From Myxococcales bacterium (GTDB taxonomy: Bacteria > Myxococcota > Myxococcia > Myxococcales > Myxococcaceae), in the NCBI GenBank assembly GCA_003153055.1, contig PMBV01000452.1, forward strand, positions 1 to 6,345: a stretch of 6,345 nt of DNA, given 5' to 3'. The number at the start of each line of letters is the position of its first letter. The first letter of the stretch is position 1. The position numbers and the translations under genes are program-made. The notes under the pieces were generated by a model. That model saw nothing but the letters and a program-made list of their open reading frames with translations, was not told the origin of the DNA and did not search any database. Shown here piece after piece: positions 1 through 6,345 of the stretch.

Positions 1-728
<728 letters not shown>

Positions 729-772
729 CGGTGGTCGAGCTCGAGGATGTACGAGGCCTGCGTCATTGGAAA

Positions 773-782
773 GCACATGTGC
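773..782. repeat. Perfect 10-nt palindrome upstream of dinB
   Basis: GCACATGTGC is a perfect 10-nt palindrome lying 45-54 nt upstream of the dinB start codon in the divergent intergenic region. It sits where a repressor or activator of dinB could bind. It is short enough to occur by chance, and I do not recognise it as a known operator. Its GCAC/GTGC half-sites also appear, in opposite orientation, as the outer arms of the larger palindrome at 812-842. Confidence 0.3.
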
Positions 783-811
783 GACGGCGACTCCGTGAGC
801 GAGAGTGGATC

Positions 812-842
812 GGTGCCGCGCCCCAAGTTGGGGCATCGCACC
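812..842. promoter_or_regulatory. 31-nt interrupted palindrome, candidate upstream activator or operator site
   Basis: Two nested inverted repeats share one centre at 827. The inner arms GCCCCAA (820-826) and TTGGGGC (828-834) are separated by one base, and the outer arms GGTGC (812-816) and GCACC (838-842) are separated from the inner ones by 3 unmatched bases on each side. The site is non-coding and lies between divergent genes. It is centred about 75 nt upstream of the start predicted for the sigma-54-like promoter at 876-891, a plausible distance for an enhancer of a sigma-54 activator. No T-run follows on either strand, which argues against an intrinsic terminator. The symmetry is seen directly; the role is inferred. 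Confidence 0.5.
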
Positions 843-875
843 TGGTCGCTCCACCACGTTCCGGGCACTTCGCGC

Positions 876-891
876 TGGTCAGTGGATTGCT
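876..891 (+). promoter_or_regulatory. Candidate sigma-54 (-24/-12) promoter for the hydrolase/activator operon
   Basis: The sequence TGGTCAGTGGATTGCT matches the sigma-54 consensus TGGCACG-N4-TTGCW in its most conserved parts: GG at 877-878 and GC at 889-890 are exactly 10 nt apart, TTGC occupies 887-890, and the W position is T. The mismatches are the three bases after TGG (TCA instead of CAC). The predicted transcription start is near 902, giving a leader of about 27 nt to the ATG at 929, with a good ribosome binding site within it. The second gene of the operon encodes a sigma-54 activator, so autoregulation is attractive. This is a motif match by eye and not proof. Confidence 0.5.
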
Positions 892-916
892 CCTGGCGGC
901 CTCGTCTTTTCCCACC

Positions 917-922
917 AGGAGA
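917..922 (+). promoter_or_regulatory. Ribosome binding site of the MBL-fold hydrolase
   Basis: AGGAGA lies 6 nt before the ATG at 929. It is the strongest Shine-Dalgarno in the region and fixes the start at 929, at the beginning of the conserved protein sequence, rather than at in-frame upstream codons such as that at 731. Confidence 0.8.
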
Positions 923-928
923 CGAGCG

Positions 929-1762
929 ATGGACATTCGATTTTGGGGCGTACGGGGCAGCGTGGCCACGTCTGGCCCCCGCGTAGCACGGGTCGGAGGT
1001 AACACCTCCTGCCTCGAGGTGACGAGCCAGGGCGAGCGGCTCGTCTTCGACGCCGGGACCGGCCTTCGAGGTCTCGGCGAGGAGCTCAGCAAGCAGGGGC
1101 CGGCCTCGGCGGCGATCTTCTTCTCTCATCTGCACTGGGATCACGTGCAGGGCTTTCCCTTCTTCGCGCCGAGCTACCACCCGGGTTCGGTCCTGACGCT
1201 GTACGGCCCTGGCCCCCAGGGTGCCGAGCGGCTCCATCAGGTGCTGGTGCAACAGATGATGCCACCGAGCTTCCCGGTGCCGTTCTCGGCGCTCCGGTCG
1301 GCGATCGTCTTCGAGTCGGCGACGCCGCACCAGCCCATCGAGCGGGGGCCCTTTCGAGTGACGCCCTTCGCCCTGCCTCACCCGCAGGGCTGCATCGGCT
1401 ACCGGGTGGACGCCGACGGTGCGTCGCTCGTCTACATGACCGACGTCGAGGTCAGCCTCGCCACGCTCGACTCGAAGGTGGCGGGGATCATCGCCGGAGC
1501 CGACGTGCTGGTCCTCGACGCCCAGTACACCCCCGAGGAATACGAGGGTCAGTCGGGGCCTCCTCGACGGGGCTGGGGTCACTCCACGATGGTCGAGGCG
1601 GCGCGGGTGGCGCAGGCGGTCGACGCCAGCCGGTTGTTCCTCTTTCATCATGACCCAACGCACGACGACGACCAGGTGGAGTCGATGGTGGAAGCGGCGC
1701 GCGAGCAGTTCACTTCGAGCGAGGCGGCGCGGGAAGGGAAGCGCGTGTCGATTCACCGATGA
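929..1762 (+). CDS. MBL-fold metal-dependent hydrolase
   Basis: A 277-residue metallo-beta-lactamase-fold protein, probably cytoplasmic because no signal peptide is visible. The N-terminus MDIRFWGVRGSVAT followed by GGNTSCLEV (23-31) is characteristic of a subgroup of small MBL hydrolases related to the PhnP-like and TaR3-like families. The metal-binding motif is SHLHWDH, with His67, His69, Asp71 and His72. Further likely ligands are His151 in ALPHPQG, Asp172 in YMTD or Asp197 in LDAQY, and His218 in WGHST; a late HHDP motif (240-243) closes the active site. The fold is therefore complete and probably binds two metals. The substrate cannot be told from sequence; relatives include phosphodiesterases and other ester hydrolases. 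The start at 929 is set by AGGAGA and by the conserved N-terminus. The gene is followed after 47 nt by a sigma-54 activator on the same strand, so the two are probably co-transcribed, possibly from the promoter at 876-891. The fold is very sure, the reaction unknown. Confidence 0.92.
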   Translation: MDIRFWGVRGSVATSGPRVARVGGNTSCLEVTSQGERLVFDAGTGLRGLGEELSKQGPASAAIFFSHLHWDHVQGFPFFAPSYHPGSVLTLYGPGPQGAERLHQVLVQQMMPPSFPVPFSALRSAIVFESATPHQPIERGPFRVTPFALPHPQGCIGYRVDADGASLVYMTDVEVSLATLDSKVAGIIAGADVLVLDAQYTPEEYEGQSGPPRRGWGHSTMVEAARVAQAVDASRLFLFHHDPTHDDDQVESMVEAAREQFTSSEAAREGKRVSIHR

Positions 1763-1797
1763 GAGGACCCATGGGCTCCGCATTCCCTTGCCAACCC

Positions 1798-1805
1798 GAG
1801 GAAGG
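1798..1805 (+). promoter_or_regulatory. Ribosome binding site favouring the GTG start at 1810
   Basis: GAGGAAGG lies just before GTG at 1810; counted from its GAGG core the spacing is 8 nt. The ATG at 1759 (overlapping the upstream stop as ATGA) and the ATG at 1771 lack a well-spaced Shine-Dalgarno. This supports translation starting at 1810. Confidence 0.55.
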
Positions 1806-1809
1806 CACA

Positions 1810-3339
1810 GTGGACTTCGTGCTCTCGCTGTTCACGAGGACTCGACCGGTGGAACAGGCATCGCAAGTGCTTCTGGCGGTCGGCTCGCTCTTGGGCAAGG
1901 AGGTCGCGCTCGACGATCTCCTGCAAGCCCTGGTGGACCGCATCGCTCGCACCATGCAGGCCGACCGCGGGACGCTGTGGCTGGTCGACTTCGCCCGTCG
2001 CGAGGTGTTCAGCCGAGCCGCGCATCTCCCCGAGCTCAGCCAGATTCGGCTGCCGCTGGGGCAGGGGGCCGCCGGGCACGTGGCCGCCACCGGCGAGGTG
2101 GTGAACTTCCCCGTGGCCCGCCACGAGGCCCGGTTTCACTCCGAGATCGACAAGCTGACCGGCTACCAGACGACCTCGCTCCTCGCGGTGCCCCTGCGAG
2201 ACGCCGAGCAGGTGGTGTTCGGGGTGCTCCAGGTGCTCAATCGGCTGGGGGGCGGGGCCTTCAGTGCCGACGACGCGGTCCGGCTCGAGGAGCTCGCGGC
2301 CCAGGTGTCCCTCGCGCTGCAGATCACCAGCCTGTACAGCGAGCTCAAGCGCGCCCAGAAGCAGCCCGACTCCCCGGTGGGGTACTGCTTCAATCGGGTG
2401 ATCGGTGAGTCGCCAGCGATGCGGGCGGCCTACGCGCTGACCCAGAAGGCGGCCCAGAGTGACGCGACGGTCTTGATTCGCGGAGAGTCGGGGAGCGGCA
2501 AGGAGCTGTTCGCCCGGGCGCTGCACGTCAACTCCCGACGCCAGAAGGGGCCCTTCGTGAAGGTCGACTGCGCCGCCCTGCCCGCGTCGCTGGTTGAGAA
2601 CGAGCTGTTCGGCCATGAGAAGGGCGCTTTCACCGGGGCTGATCAGCGAAGCCTGGGCAAATTCGAGCACGCCCAGGGCGGAACGGTGTTCATCGACGAG
2701 CTCGGGGAGCTGCCGCTCTCGGTGCAAGGAAAGCTCTTGCGGGTGCTGCAGGATCGAGCCTTCGAGCGCGTGGGCGGCACCGAGACGGTCAGCGTCGACG
2801 TGCGCATCGTCGCCGCCACCAACCGAGATCTCTCCAGCATGGTGGCCAAGGGCGAGTTTCGGGAGGATCTCTTCTACCGGGTGAAGGTCGTCGAGCTGGC
2901 GTTGCCGCCGTTGCGCGCCCGTGGTGCCGAGGACATCGAGCGGCTGGCGCGGCACTTCATCGCCCAGGCCAGCAAGCGACACCGGCGGGGGGCCGAGCCT
3001 GCGCTGTCGGCGGCGGCGCTCGAGCGGCTCAAGGGCTACCGTTGGCCAGGCAACGTGCGAGAGCTGGAGCACTGCCTCGAGAGCGCGGTGGTGCTGTGCG
3101 AGGGTGAAATCCTCCCGGAGCACCTCCCCATGCCGGATCTCGATGGGGCCGGCCGGGGGCCGCGTGGGCAGTCGGCAGCGACCGAGGCCCTGCTCTCGCT
3201 CGCCGAGGTGGAGAAGCGGCACATTTTGGCGATGCTCGATCGCGCCGATGGCAACCGGACGCTGGCCGCGAAGTGGTTGGGTATCGGTCGAAACACCCTG
3301 GGGCGGAGGCTCAAGGAATACGGGCTCCCCGAGGAGTGA
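1810..3339 (+). CDS. Sigma-54-dependent transcriptional activator, GAF-AAA+-Fis
   Basis: A 509-residue bacterial enhancer-binding protein that uses ATP to open promoters held by sigma-54 RNA polymerase. Domains in order: an N-terminal GAF sensor (about 18-175); the AAA+ domain (about 197-430) with Walker A GESGSGKE at 225-232, the sigma-54-contacting GAFTGA loop at 272-277, Walker B VFIDE with Asp296 and Glu297, AATNRD with Asn338, the arginine region REDLFYR at 351-357 and WPGNVRELE at 412-420; and a C-terminal Fis-type helix-turn-helix (about 467-506, including NRTLAAKWLGIGRNTLGRRL). Every ATPase and sigma-54 motif is intact, so it should be active. The sensor is a GAF domain and not a receiver, so a small ligand, redox signal or partner is more likely than a histidine kinase. 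I chose GTG 1810 over ATG 1759 because it has a better Shine-Dalgarno and because the 17 codons between them have mixed third positions (AGA, GGA, CCT, CAA, ACA), unlike the rest. The longer form, 526 residues, remains possible. Target genes are unknown; self-regulation is suggested by the upstream promoter. Confidence 0.93.
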   Translation: MDFVLSLFTRTRPVEQASQVLLAVGSLLGKEVALDDLLQALVDRIARTMQADRGTLWLVDFARREVFSRAAHLPELSQIRLPLGQGAAGHVAATGEVVNFPVARHEARFHSEIDKLTGYQTTSLLAVPLRDAEQVVFGVLQVLNRLGGGAFSADDAVRLEELAAQVSLALQITSLYSELKRAQKQPDSPVGYCFNRVIGESPAMRAAYALTQKAAQSDATVLIRGESGSGKELFARALHVNSRRQKGPFVKVDCAALPASLVENELFGHEKGAFTGADQRSLGKFEHAQGGTVFIDELGELPLSVQGKLLRVLQDRAFERVGGTETVSVDVRIVAATNRDLSSMVAKGEFREDLFYRVKVVELALPPLRARGAEDIERLARHFIAQASKRHRRGAEPALSAAALERLKGYRWPGNVRELEHCLESAVVLCEGEILPEHLPMPDLDGAGRGPRGQSAATEALLSLAEVEKRHILAMLDRADGNRTLAAKWLGIGRNTLGRRLKEYGLPEE

Positions 3340-3630
3340 TGCTCTCAATTGGGTGACTGGTGTCTTTTGTCGACGGTGGGCCCAGGTAGAGGGCACTGGA
3401 AGGAAAGCGGAGAGCAGGCGGACCGGGAGGGGATTCCCGGATGTAACCATTGGTACTGTTGCTGGAGACCCCGGCCCGACAGGTCCGCTTCCGCCGCGGC
3501 CCGAGGTGCCGCTGGGTCGAGAGGCGGCCTGGTTCTGGACGCCCGTCTTCGATGTGGCGAGACCCTGGGGTCAATGGCTCGAGGCCGAGGGATGATCTCA
3601 AGGGCCGATGTCGACGCTCGCTCCCCGCGC
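3340..3630. other. Convergent intergenic region with no convincing gene
   Basis: This 291-nt stretch lies between the ends of the activator (+) and the barrel gene (-). Its left part is less GC-rich than the neighbours. It holds a small hairpin with CCGGGA (3423-3428) and TCCCGG (3435-3440) arms and another, GACCC/GGGTC, at 3561-3572. Neither is followed by a T-run, so I do not call an intrinsic terminator, although either could help end convergent transcripts. A plus-strand frame open from GTG 3353 to TGA 3595 would encode 80 residues with a Trp-rich end, but it has no ribosome binding site and no recognisable family. Confidence 0.6.
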
Positions 3631-4368
3631 TCAGAACGTCAGCCCGAGGCTCCCGCCCAGGAACGTGTCGCTCATGTACTCCCGGAGGAACCGGGTCACC
3701 TCGATGCGGAAGCTCAGCCGCAGCACGTCTTTGCCCTTCACGCTCACGATGGCCGGCCGGAACCGGAGCCCCAGCCCGTATTGAAAGAGGAACTTCACCC
3801 CCGAGAGGTCCATCGGTGCGTTGTTGACTCGCAGAACGCTGGAGGTGGAGTTGAAGCCCAGGCCCAGCTGGGCGAAGGCGGCCACCGGTGACTGCCCAAA
3901 CCGCCACGCGACGGCCGGAGCCACCGTGAAGTAGTGGAGGGAGGTGTCCGCGTGTACTGCCGCGGTGCCGTCTTGAGTGGCCGTGTATTGCCAGCCGATG
4001 TCTGCGAAGAACATCTCGCGGAGGAACTCGTCTGACATGAGCCGGCCGAACTCCCAGGTGACTCGCACGCCGACCATGAATTGGGGATCCACCAGTGCCC
4101 CGCGCGACGACTCGAGCAACATCGCCCCGGCGACGAATTCACCCGAAAGCCCAACGTTGGGGTCGTCTTTCCGGCCGGTGCGCTCGGCGTAGGCGGTGTC
4201 CTCCTCGTCTTCTTCCCGCACCTGCTCTCTCGGGCGCCTCGGGGCTCGCCGGTGCACCTGGGCAGGCACCTCGTCGTCATCGTCGTACGGAATCGGCGCG
4301 TCATCGCTGCGCTGGGCCCAGGCGCACAGGGGAGCGAGCATCACCAGCACACCCAGGAGTCGCTTCAT
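3631..4368 (-). CDS. Secreted outer-membrane beta-barrel-like protein, unknown function
   Basis: I do not recognise a named family. The 245-residue product starts with a clear signal peptide: MKR, a hydrophobic core LLGVLVMLAPLCA, and a likely signal peptidase I cut after AWA (18/19). Residues 19-70 form a highly charged, low-complexity linker with a DDDDE run, an Arg-rich stretch (HRRAPRRPREQVR) and an EEDEED run. From about 71 to the end the sequence alternates polar and hydrophobic/aromatic residues in Gly-rich strands (GLSGEFVAGAML, FMVGVRVTWEFG, FFADIGWQYTA, PAVAWRF, LFQYGLGLRF, GGSLGLTF) and ends in Phe, the classic C-terminal signal of outer-membrane barrels. About eight strands would fit the length. 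The start ATG at 4368 overlaps the stop of the upstream lipoprotein gene by 4 nt (ATGA), indicating translational coupling; an alternative in-frame ATG at 4377 adds only three residues ahead of the same signal peptide. Localisation is well supported, function is not. Confidence 0.85.
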   Translation of the reverse strand: MKRLLGVLVMLAPLCAWAQRSDDAPIPYDDDDEVPAQVHRRAPRRPREQVREEDEEDTAYAERTGRKDDPNVGLSGEFVAGAMLLESSRGALVDPQFMVGVRVTWEFGRLMSDEFLREMFFADIGWQYTATQDGTAAVHADTSLHYFTVAPAVAWRFGQSPVAAFAQLGLGFNSTSSVLRVNNAPMDLSGVKFLFQYGLGLRFRPAIVSVKGKDVLRLSFRIEVTRFLREYMSDTFLGGSLGLTF

Positions 4369-5627
4369 GGCGGGCATTTCTCCACCACCGACTCGGCGGG
4401 GCAGTGGGGCATCTCGGTGCAGTACGTGGCGCCGTCGGTGGTGCAGGTGAGCCTCAGCCGGGTCAGCAGCTCGGTGCACACCTTGGCCCGCAGGTTGTCT
4501 TCGCCGATGTGGCTCAAGATGGTGTCGGCCACGGCCTCGGGGGTGAACCGGCTGGGCGTGTCAGCGGTGCCGATGAGCTGTTTGATGCCGGGCTTGGTCG
4601 GCGTGGGGTCATCGTACGCCGCGATGAGGGCCTTCTGAAGGTCACCCATGGCCTGTGCACCGGCGGCGCGGTTCGCTCCGTGGTACAGGGCCGACGCCCA
4701 GAGCGTACCGTAGGCGTACATCTTGCCGCCGGGGCCGGTCCACCCGGTGGAGTTCTGGAGCTCGCTGAGCATCACGTCGTCGAGGCAGAGGTCGGTGCGG
4801 GCGAGGTTCCTGGCCTGGGCCTCGTCGTCGGGGAGCGAGCCCTTGAGGAAGGCCGAGTGACAGTTCGACGGCTCTCTGCAGGTGACGCCGTAGCCGTGGA
4901 AGTCGGCGAACCCTTCATCGATGGATTTGAGCAAATTGAAGGGCTCGAGCTGCCAGGCGAGCGCTGGGTTCAACGCCGAATCACTCAGCGCCTTGGCATT
5001 GAACACCCGATGCGCCATCTCATGGCCGATCGTCCCCAGGTTCATCGCCAGCGGCACCTGCTGCAGACCCTTGAACGGGACCAGCACGAAGCTCTTGATG
5101 AGCGAGAGGTACAGCGCATTGTCGACCCAGGGCACCTCGTCTTCGTAGGCGACGTCTGCCCAGTACAGGACCCGCAGGTCGTGGAGCTCCACCGGCTCCT
5201 TCGCCCCGTACACCGACTTGAAGTACAGGTAGGAGCGCTCGAAATTGTAGAACGCCGTCACCATATTCCAGGTGTGGAAGTCGGCCGGCCACAGCACCCC
5301 CGACTTGTCGATGAAGCTCGCGTGCACCGGCCGGCCGGCGGCCTTCACCGCGGTGATGAAGAAGGTCTGGTCGTTGCCGGTGCCGAGGCCCGTCTGGTAG
5401 ACGCTGCTGGTCCGGTCGATCATCACCTGCGCGCCCCCGAGGAACTGCGCCGCGGTGCCCTTGAGGGTTGTCAGGTCTTCGACCGTCTGGAGCTCGTATC
5501 GGTTCGAGGTGAGGTCGCCGCTGCTGTTCGGCATCAGCACCATCACGACCGGTGGGACGGGGTTTGGGCTGCAGCCGAGGAGGAGCCCGAGGAGCAGTCC
5601 ACAGGCCGAGCCGGAGGGCCGAATCAT
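4365..5627 (-). CDS. Lipoprotein with HExxH zinc-metallopeptidase signature
   Basis: A 420-residue envelope protein. The N-terminus MIRPSGSACGLLLGLLLGC is a lipoprotein signal peptide with lipobox LLGC, lipidated Cys19 and next residue Ser20, which by the usual rule favours the outer membrane. The central TIGHEMAHRVFN contains an HExxH zinc motif (His202, Glu203, His206), and SIDEGFADFHG supplies a likely third zinc ligand, Glu238, 32 residues later. This arrangement resembles gluzincin peptidases such as the M4 and M36 families, and YAYGTLWASALYH (305-316 region) resembles the helix that follows in such enzymes. No propeptide family is recognised. Eight further cysteines after the zinc site, five of them within the last 40 residues, suggest disulfides outside the cytoplasm. 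The ATG at 5627 directly begins the signal peptide, although no good Shine-Dalgarno precedes it. The stop overlaps the next gene by 4 nt. Lipoprotein status is very likely, peptidase activity is likely, and the substrate is unknown. Confidence 0.88.
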   Translation of the reverse strand: MIRPSGSACGLLLGLLLGCSPNPVPPVVMVLMPNSSGDLTSNRYELQTVEDLTTLKGTAAQFLGGAQVMIDRTSSVYQTGLGTGNDQTFFITAVKAAGRPVHASFIDKSGVLWPADFHTWNMVTAFYNFERSYLYFKSVYGAKEPVELHDLRVLYWADVAYEDEVPWVDNALYLSLIKSFVLVPFKGLQQVPLAMNLGTIGHEMAHRVFNAKALSDSALNPALAWQLEPFNLLKSIDEGFADFHGYGVTCREPSNCHSAFLKGSLPDDEAQARNLARTDLCLDDVMLSELQNSTGWTGPGGKMYAYGTLWASALYHGANRAAGAQAMGDLQKALIAAYDDPTPTKPGIKQLIGTADTPSRFTPEAVADTILSHIGEDNLRAKVCTELLTRLRLTCTTDGATYCTEMPHCPAESVVEKCPP

Positions 5628-5690
5628 GGAGGCTTTTGTACACCAGGATCGGCCCCATCAACGCCAAGAACGTGTGCTAGGCCCACGCAC
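5628..5690. promoter_or_regulatory. Short divergent promoter region between the lipoprotein gene and aspS
   Basis: These 63 nt separate two divergent genes and must hold the start signals of both unless transcription begins elsewhere. I find no strong -35/-10 pair. On the minus strand a weak TTGATG is followed 15 nt later by TACAAA just before the lipoprotein start. On the plus strand TGCTAG (5675-5680) could be a -10 element, leaving an extremely short leader for aspS. Neither gene shows a good Shine-Dalgarno. Confidence 0.35.
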
Positions 5691-6345
5691 ATGGGAAGCG
5701 ACTTCATCACCAAGACGAAACGGACCCACTCATGCGGGGGTCTGAGGGCAGCCGACATCGGTCACGAGTGCGTGCTGTTCGGTTGGGTCCAGAATCGCCG
5801 CGACCACGGCGGGCTCATCTTCATCGACCTGCGTGATCGCGATGGGCTGACGCAGATCGTCTTCGACCCCGACGTCTCGAAGGAGGCGCACGGCCAGGCC
5901 GAGCACCTCCGCGCCGAGTGGGTCATCGGCATCAAGGGTGGGGTCCGCTCCCGCGGCGAGCAGTGGTCCAACAAAGAGAAAAAGATGGTGAGCGCTGCGA
6001 ACCCCAGGCTCGCTACCGGAGAGGTCGAGGTCTACGTCACCGAGATCACCGTCTTCAATCGGTCAGAGACGCCGCCCTTCGAGATCAGCGAGCACTCCAC
6101 CGCCAGCGAAGAGAAGCGCCTCGAGCACCGCTACCTCGATCTCCGCCGGCCCAACCTCCAGAAGTCCATCATCGCTCGCTCGAAGATGAACGCTTCGACC
6201 CGGGCCTACTTCGTCGATCAAGGCTTCCTCGAGCTCGAGACGCCCTTCATGGGCCGCTACACGCCCGGCGGGGCGCGCAACTTCCTCGTGCCCTCGCGGC
6301 TCAACCCAGGCAAGTTCTACGCCCTCGCCGAGTCGCCGCAGCTCT
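5691..6345 (+). CDS. aspS: Aspartyl-tRNA synthetase, C-terminus cut by window edge
   Basis: Class II synthetase that charges tRNA with aspartate in the cytoplasm. The window shows 218 codons plus one base; the bacterial enzyme is normally about 590 residues, so the rest lies beyond the edge. The N-terminus KRTHSCGGLRAADIG leads into the anticodon-binding OB fold (about 15-125), with GWVQNRRDHGGLIFIDLRDRDG and LTQIVFDP. RYLDLRRP at 147-154 is the family hallmark entering the catalytic domain; motif 1 lies around FLELETPFM (179-187), followed by YTPGGARNFLVPSR and GKFYALAESPQL (207-218). Compared with E. coli, the OB fold has about ten extra residues near 89-107 (GEQWSNKEKKMVSAANPRL), and His39 sits where E. 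coli has Leu30, a position linked to tRNA-Asp versus tRNA-Asn discrimination. The ATG at 5691 opens the conserved N-terminus; it has only a weak AGG upstream. Identity is very sure. Confidence 0.96.
   Translation, partial: MGSDFITKTKRTHSCGGLRAADIGHECVLFGWVQNRRDHGGLIFIDLRDRDGLTQIVFDPDVSKEAHGQAEHLRAEWVIGIKGGVRSRGEQWSNKEKKMVSAANPRLATGEVEVYVTEITVFNRSETPPFEISEHSTASEEKRLEHRYLDLRRPNLQKSIIARSKMNASTRAYFVDQGFLELETPFMGRYTPGGARNFLVPSRLNPGKFYALAESPQL

Noticed and set aside
735..744. Palindrome TCGAGCTCGA just upstream of dinB
   Set aside because: It consists of Xho/Sac-like GC-rich 6-mers that are very common in such genomes. It has no extension and no relation to a known operator.
731..928. N-terminal extension of the MBL hydrolase to an upstream start
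   Set aside because: The added 66 residues are not MBL-like and cross the palindrome and candidate promoter. ATG 929 has a strong Shine-Dalgarno and begins the conserved sequence.
3423..3440. CCGGGA/TCCCGG hairpin as an intrinsic terminator
   Set aside because: The stem is only 6 bp and no T-run follows on either strand, so it cannot be separated from chance in GC-rich DNA.
1753..3450. 565-codon open frame on the minus strand opposite the sigma-54 activator
   Set aside because: It is longer than the real gene but is composed of low-complexity His/Leu/Arg/Gly sequence. The plus strand encodes a complete AAA+ activator.
4150..4161. Palindrome CCCAACGTTGGG resembling the inner arms at 820-834
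   Set aside because: It lies inside the barrel gene, encoding Pro-Asn-Val-Gly, and differs at the centre. It is likely a coincidence of codon use.
4369..4479. 37-residue N-terminal extension of the barrel protein
   Set aside because: It would bury the signal peptide behind a His/Arg-rich segment that overlaps the lipoprotein gene. ATG 4368 gives both the ATGA overlap and a clean signal peptide.

Overview
This is a GC-rich window with strong G/C preference at third codon positions. It most likely comes from the chromosome of a Myxococcota (deltaproteobacterial) bacterium. That placement rests on base composition, a GAF-sensor sigma-54 activator, a Cys-containing outer-envelope lipoprotein and the style of the aspartyl-tRNA synthetase; it is an inference, not a database result. 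I see no phage, insertion sequence, CRISPR array, tRNA or rRNA.

Layout, left to right. (1) 1-728, minus strand: the N-terminal two thirds of DNA polymerase IV (dinB), running off the left edge. (2) 729-928: a divergent regulatory region holding two palindromes and a good candidate sigma-54 (-24/-12) promoter pointing right. (3) 929-3339, plus strand: a two-gene unit made of an MBL-fold metal-dependent hydrolase followed closely by a GAF/AAA+/Fis sigma-54 activator. (4) 3340-3630: a convergent intergenic stretch without a convincing gene. (5) 5627 down to 3631, minus strand: a translationally coupled pair, a secreted lipoprotein with an HExxH metallopeptidase signature followed by a small outer-membrane beta-barrel-like protein (4-nt ATGA overlap). 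(6) 5628-5690: a short divergent promoter region. (7) 5691-6345, plus strand: the N-terminal part of aspartyl-tRNA synthetase (aspS), running off the right edge.

How the genes may work together. dinB and aspS are stand-alone housekeeping or repair genes. The hydrolase/activator pair looks like a self-contained regulatory module: a sigma-54-type promoter and an upstream 31-nt interrupted palindrome lie just ahead of the genes, so the encoded activator may control its own operon, and the hydrolase may act on the small molecule sensed by the GAF domain. The lipoprotein and barrel are probably made together and both act in the cell envelope. The promoter, the operator and the functional links are inferences. 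The window is otherwise fairly ordinary; the sigma-54 module and the envelope pair are the parts most worth a second look.
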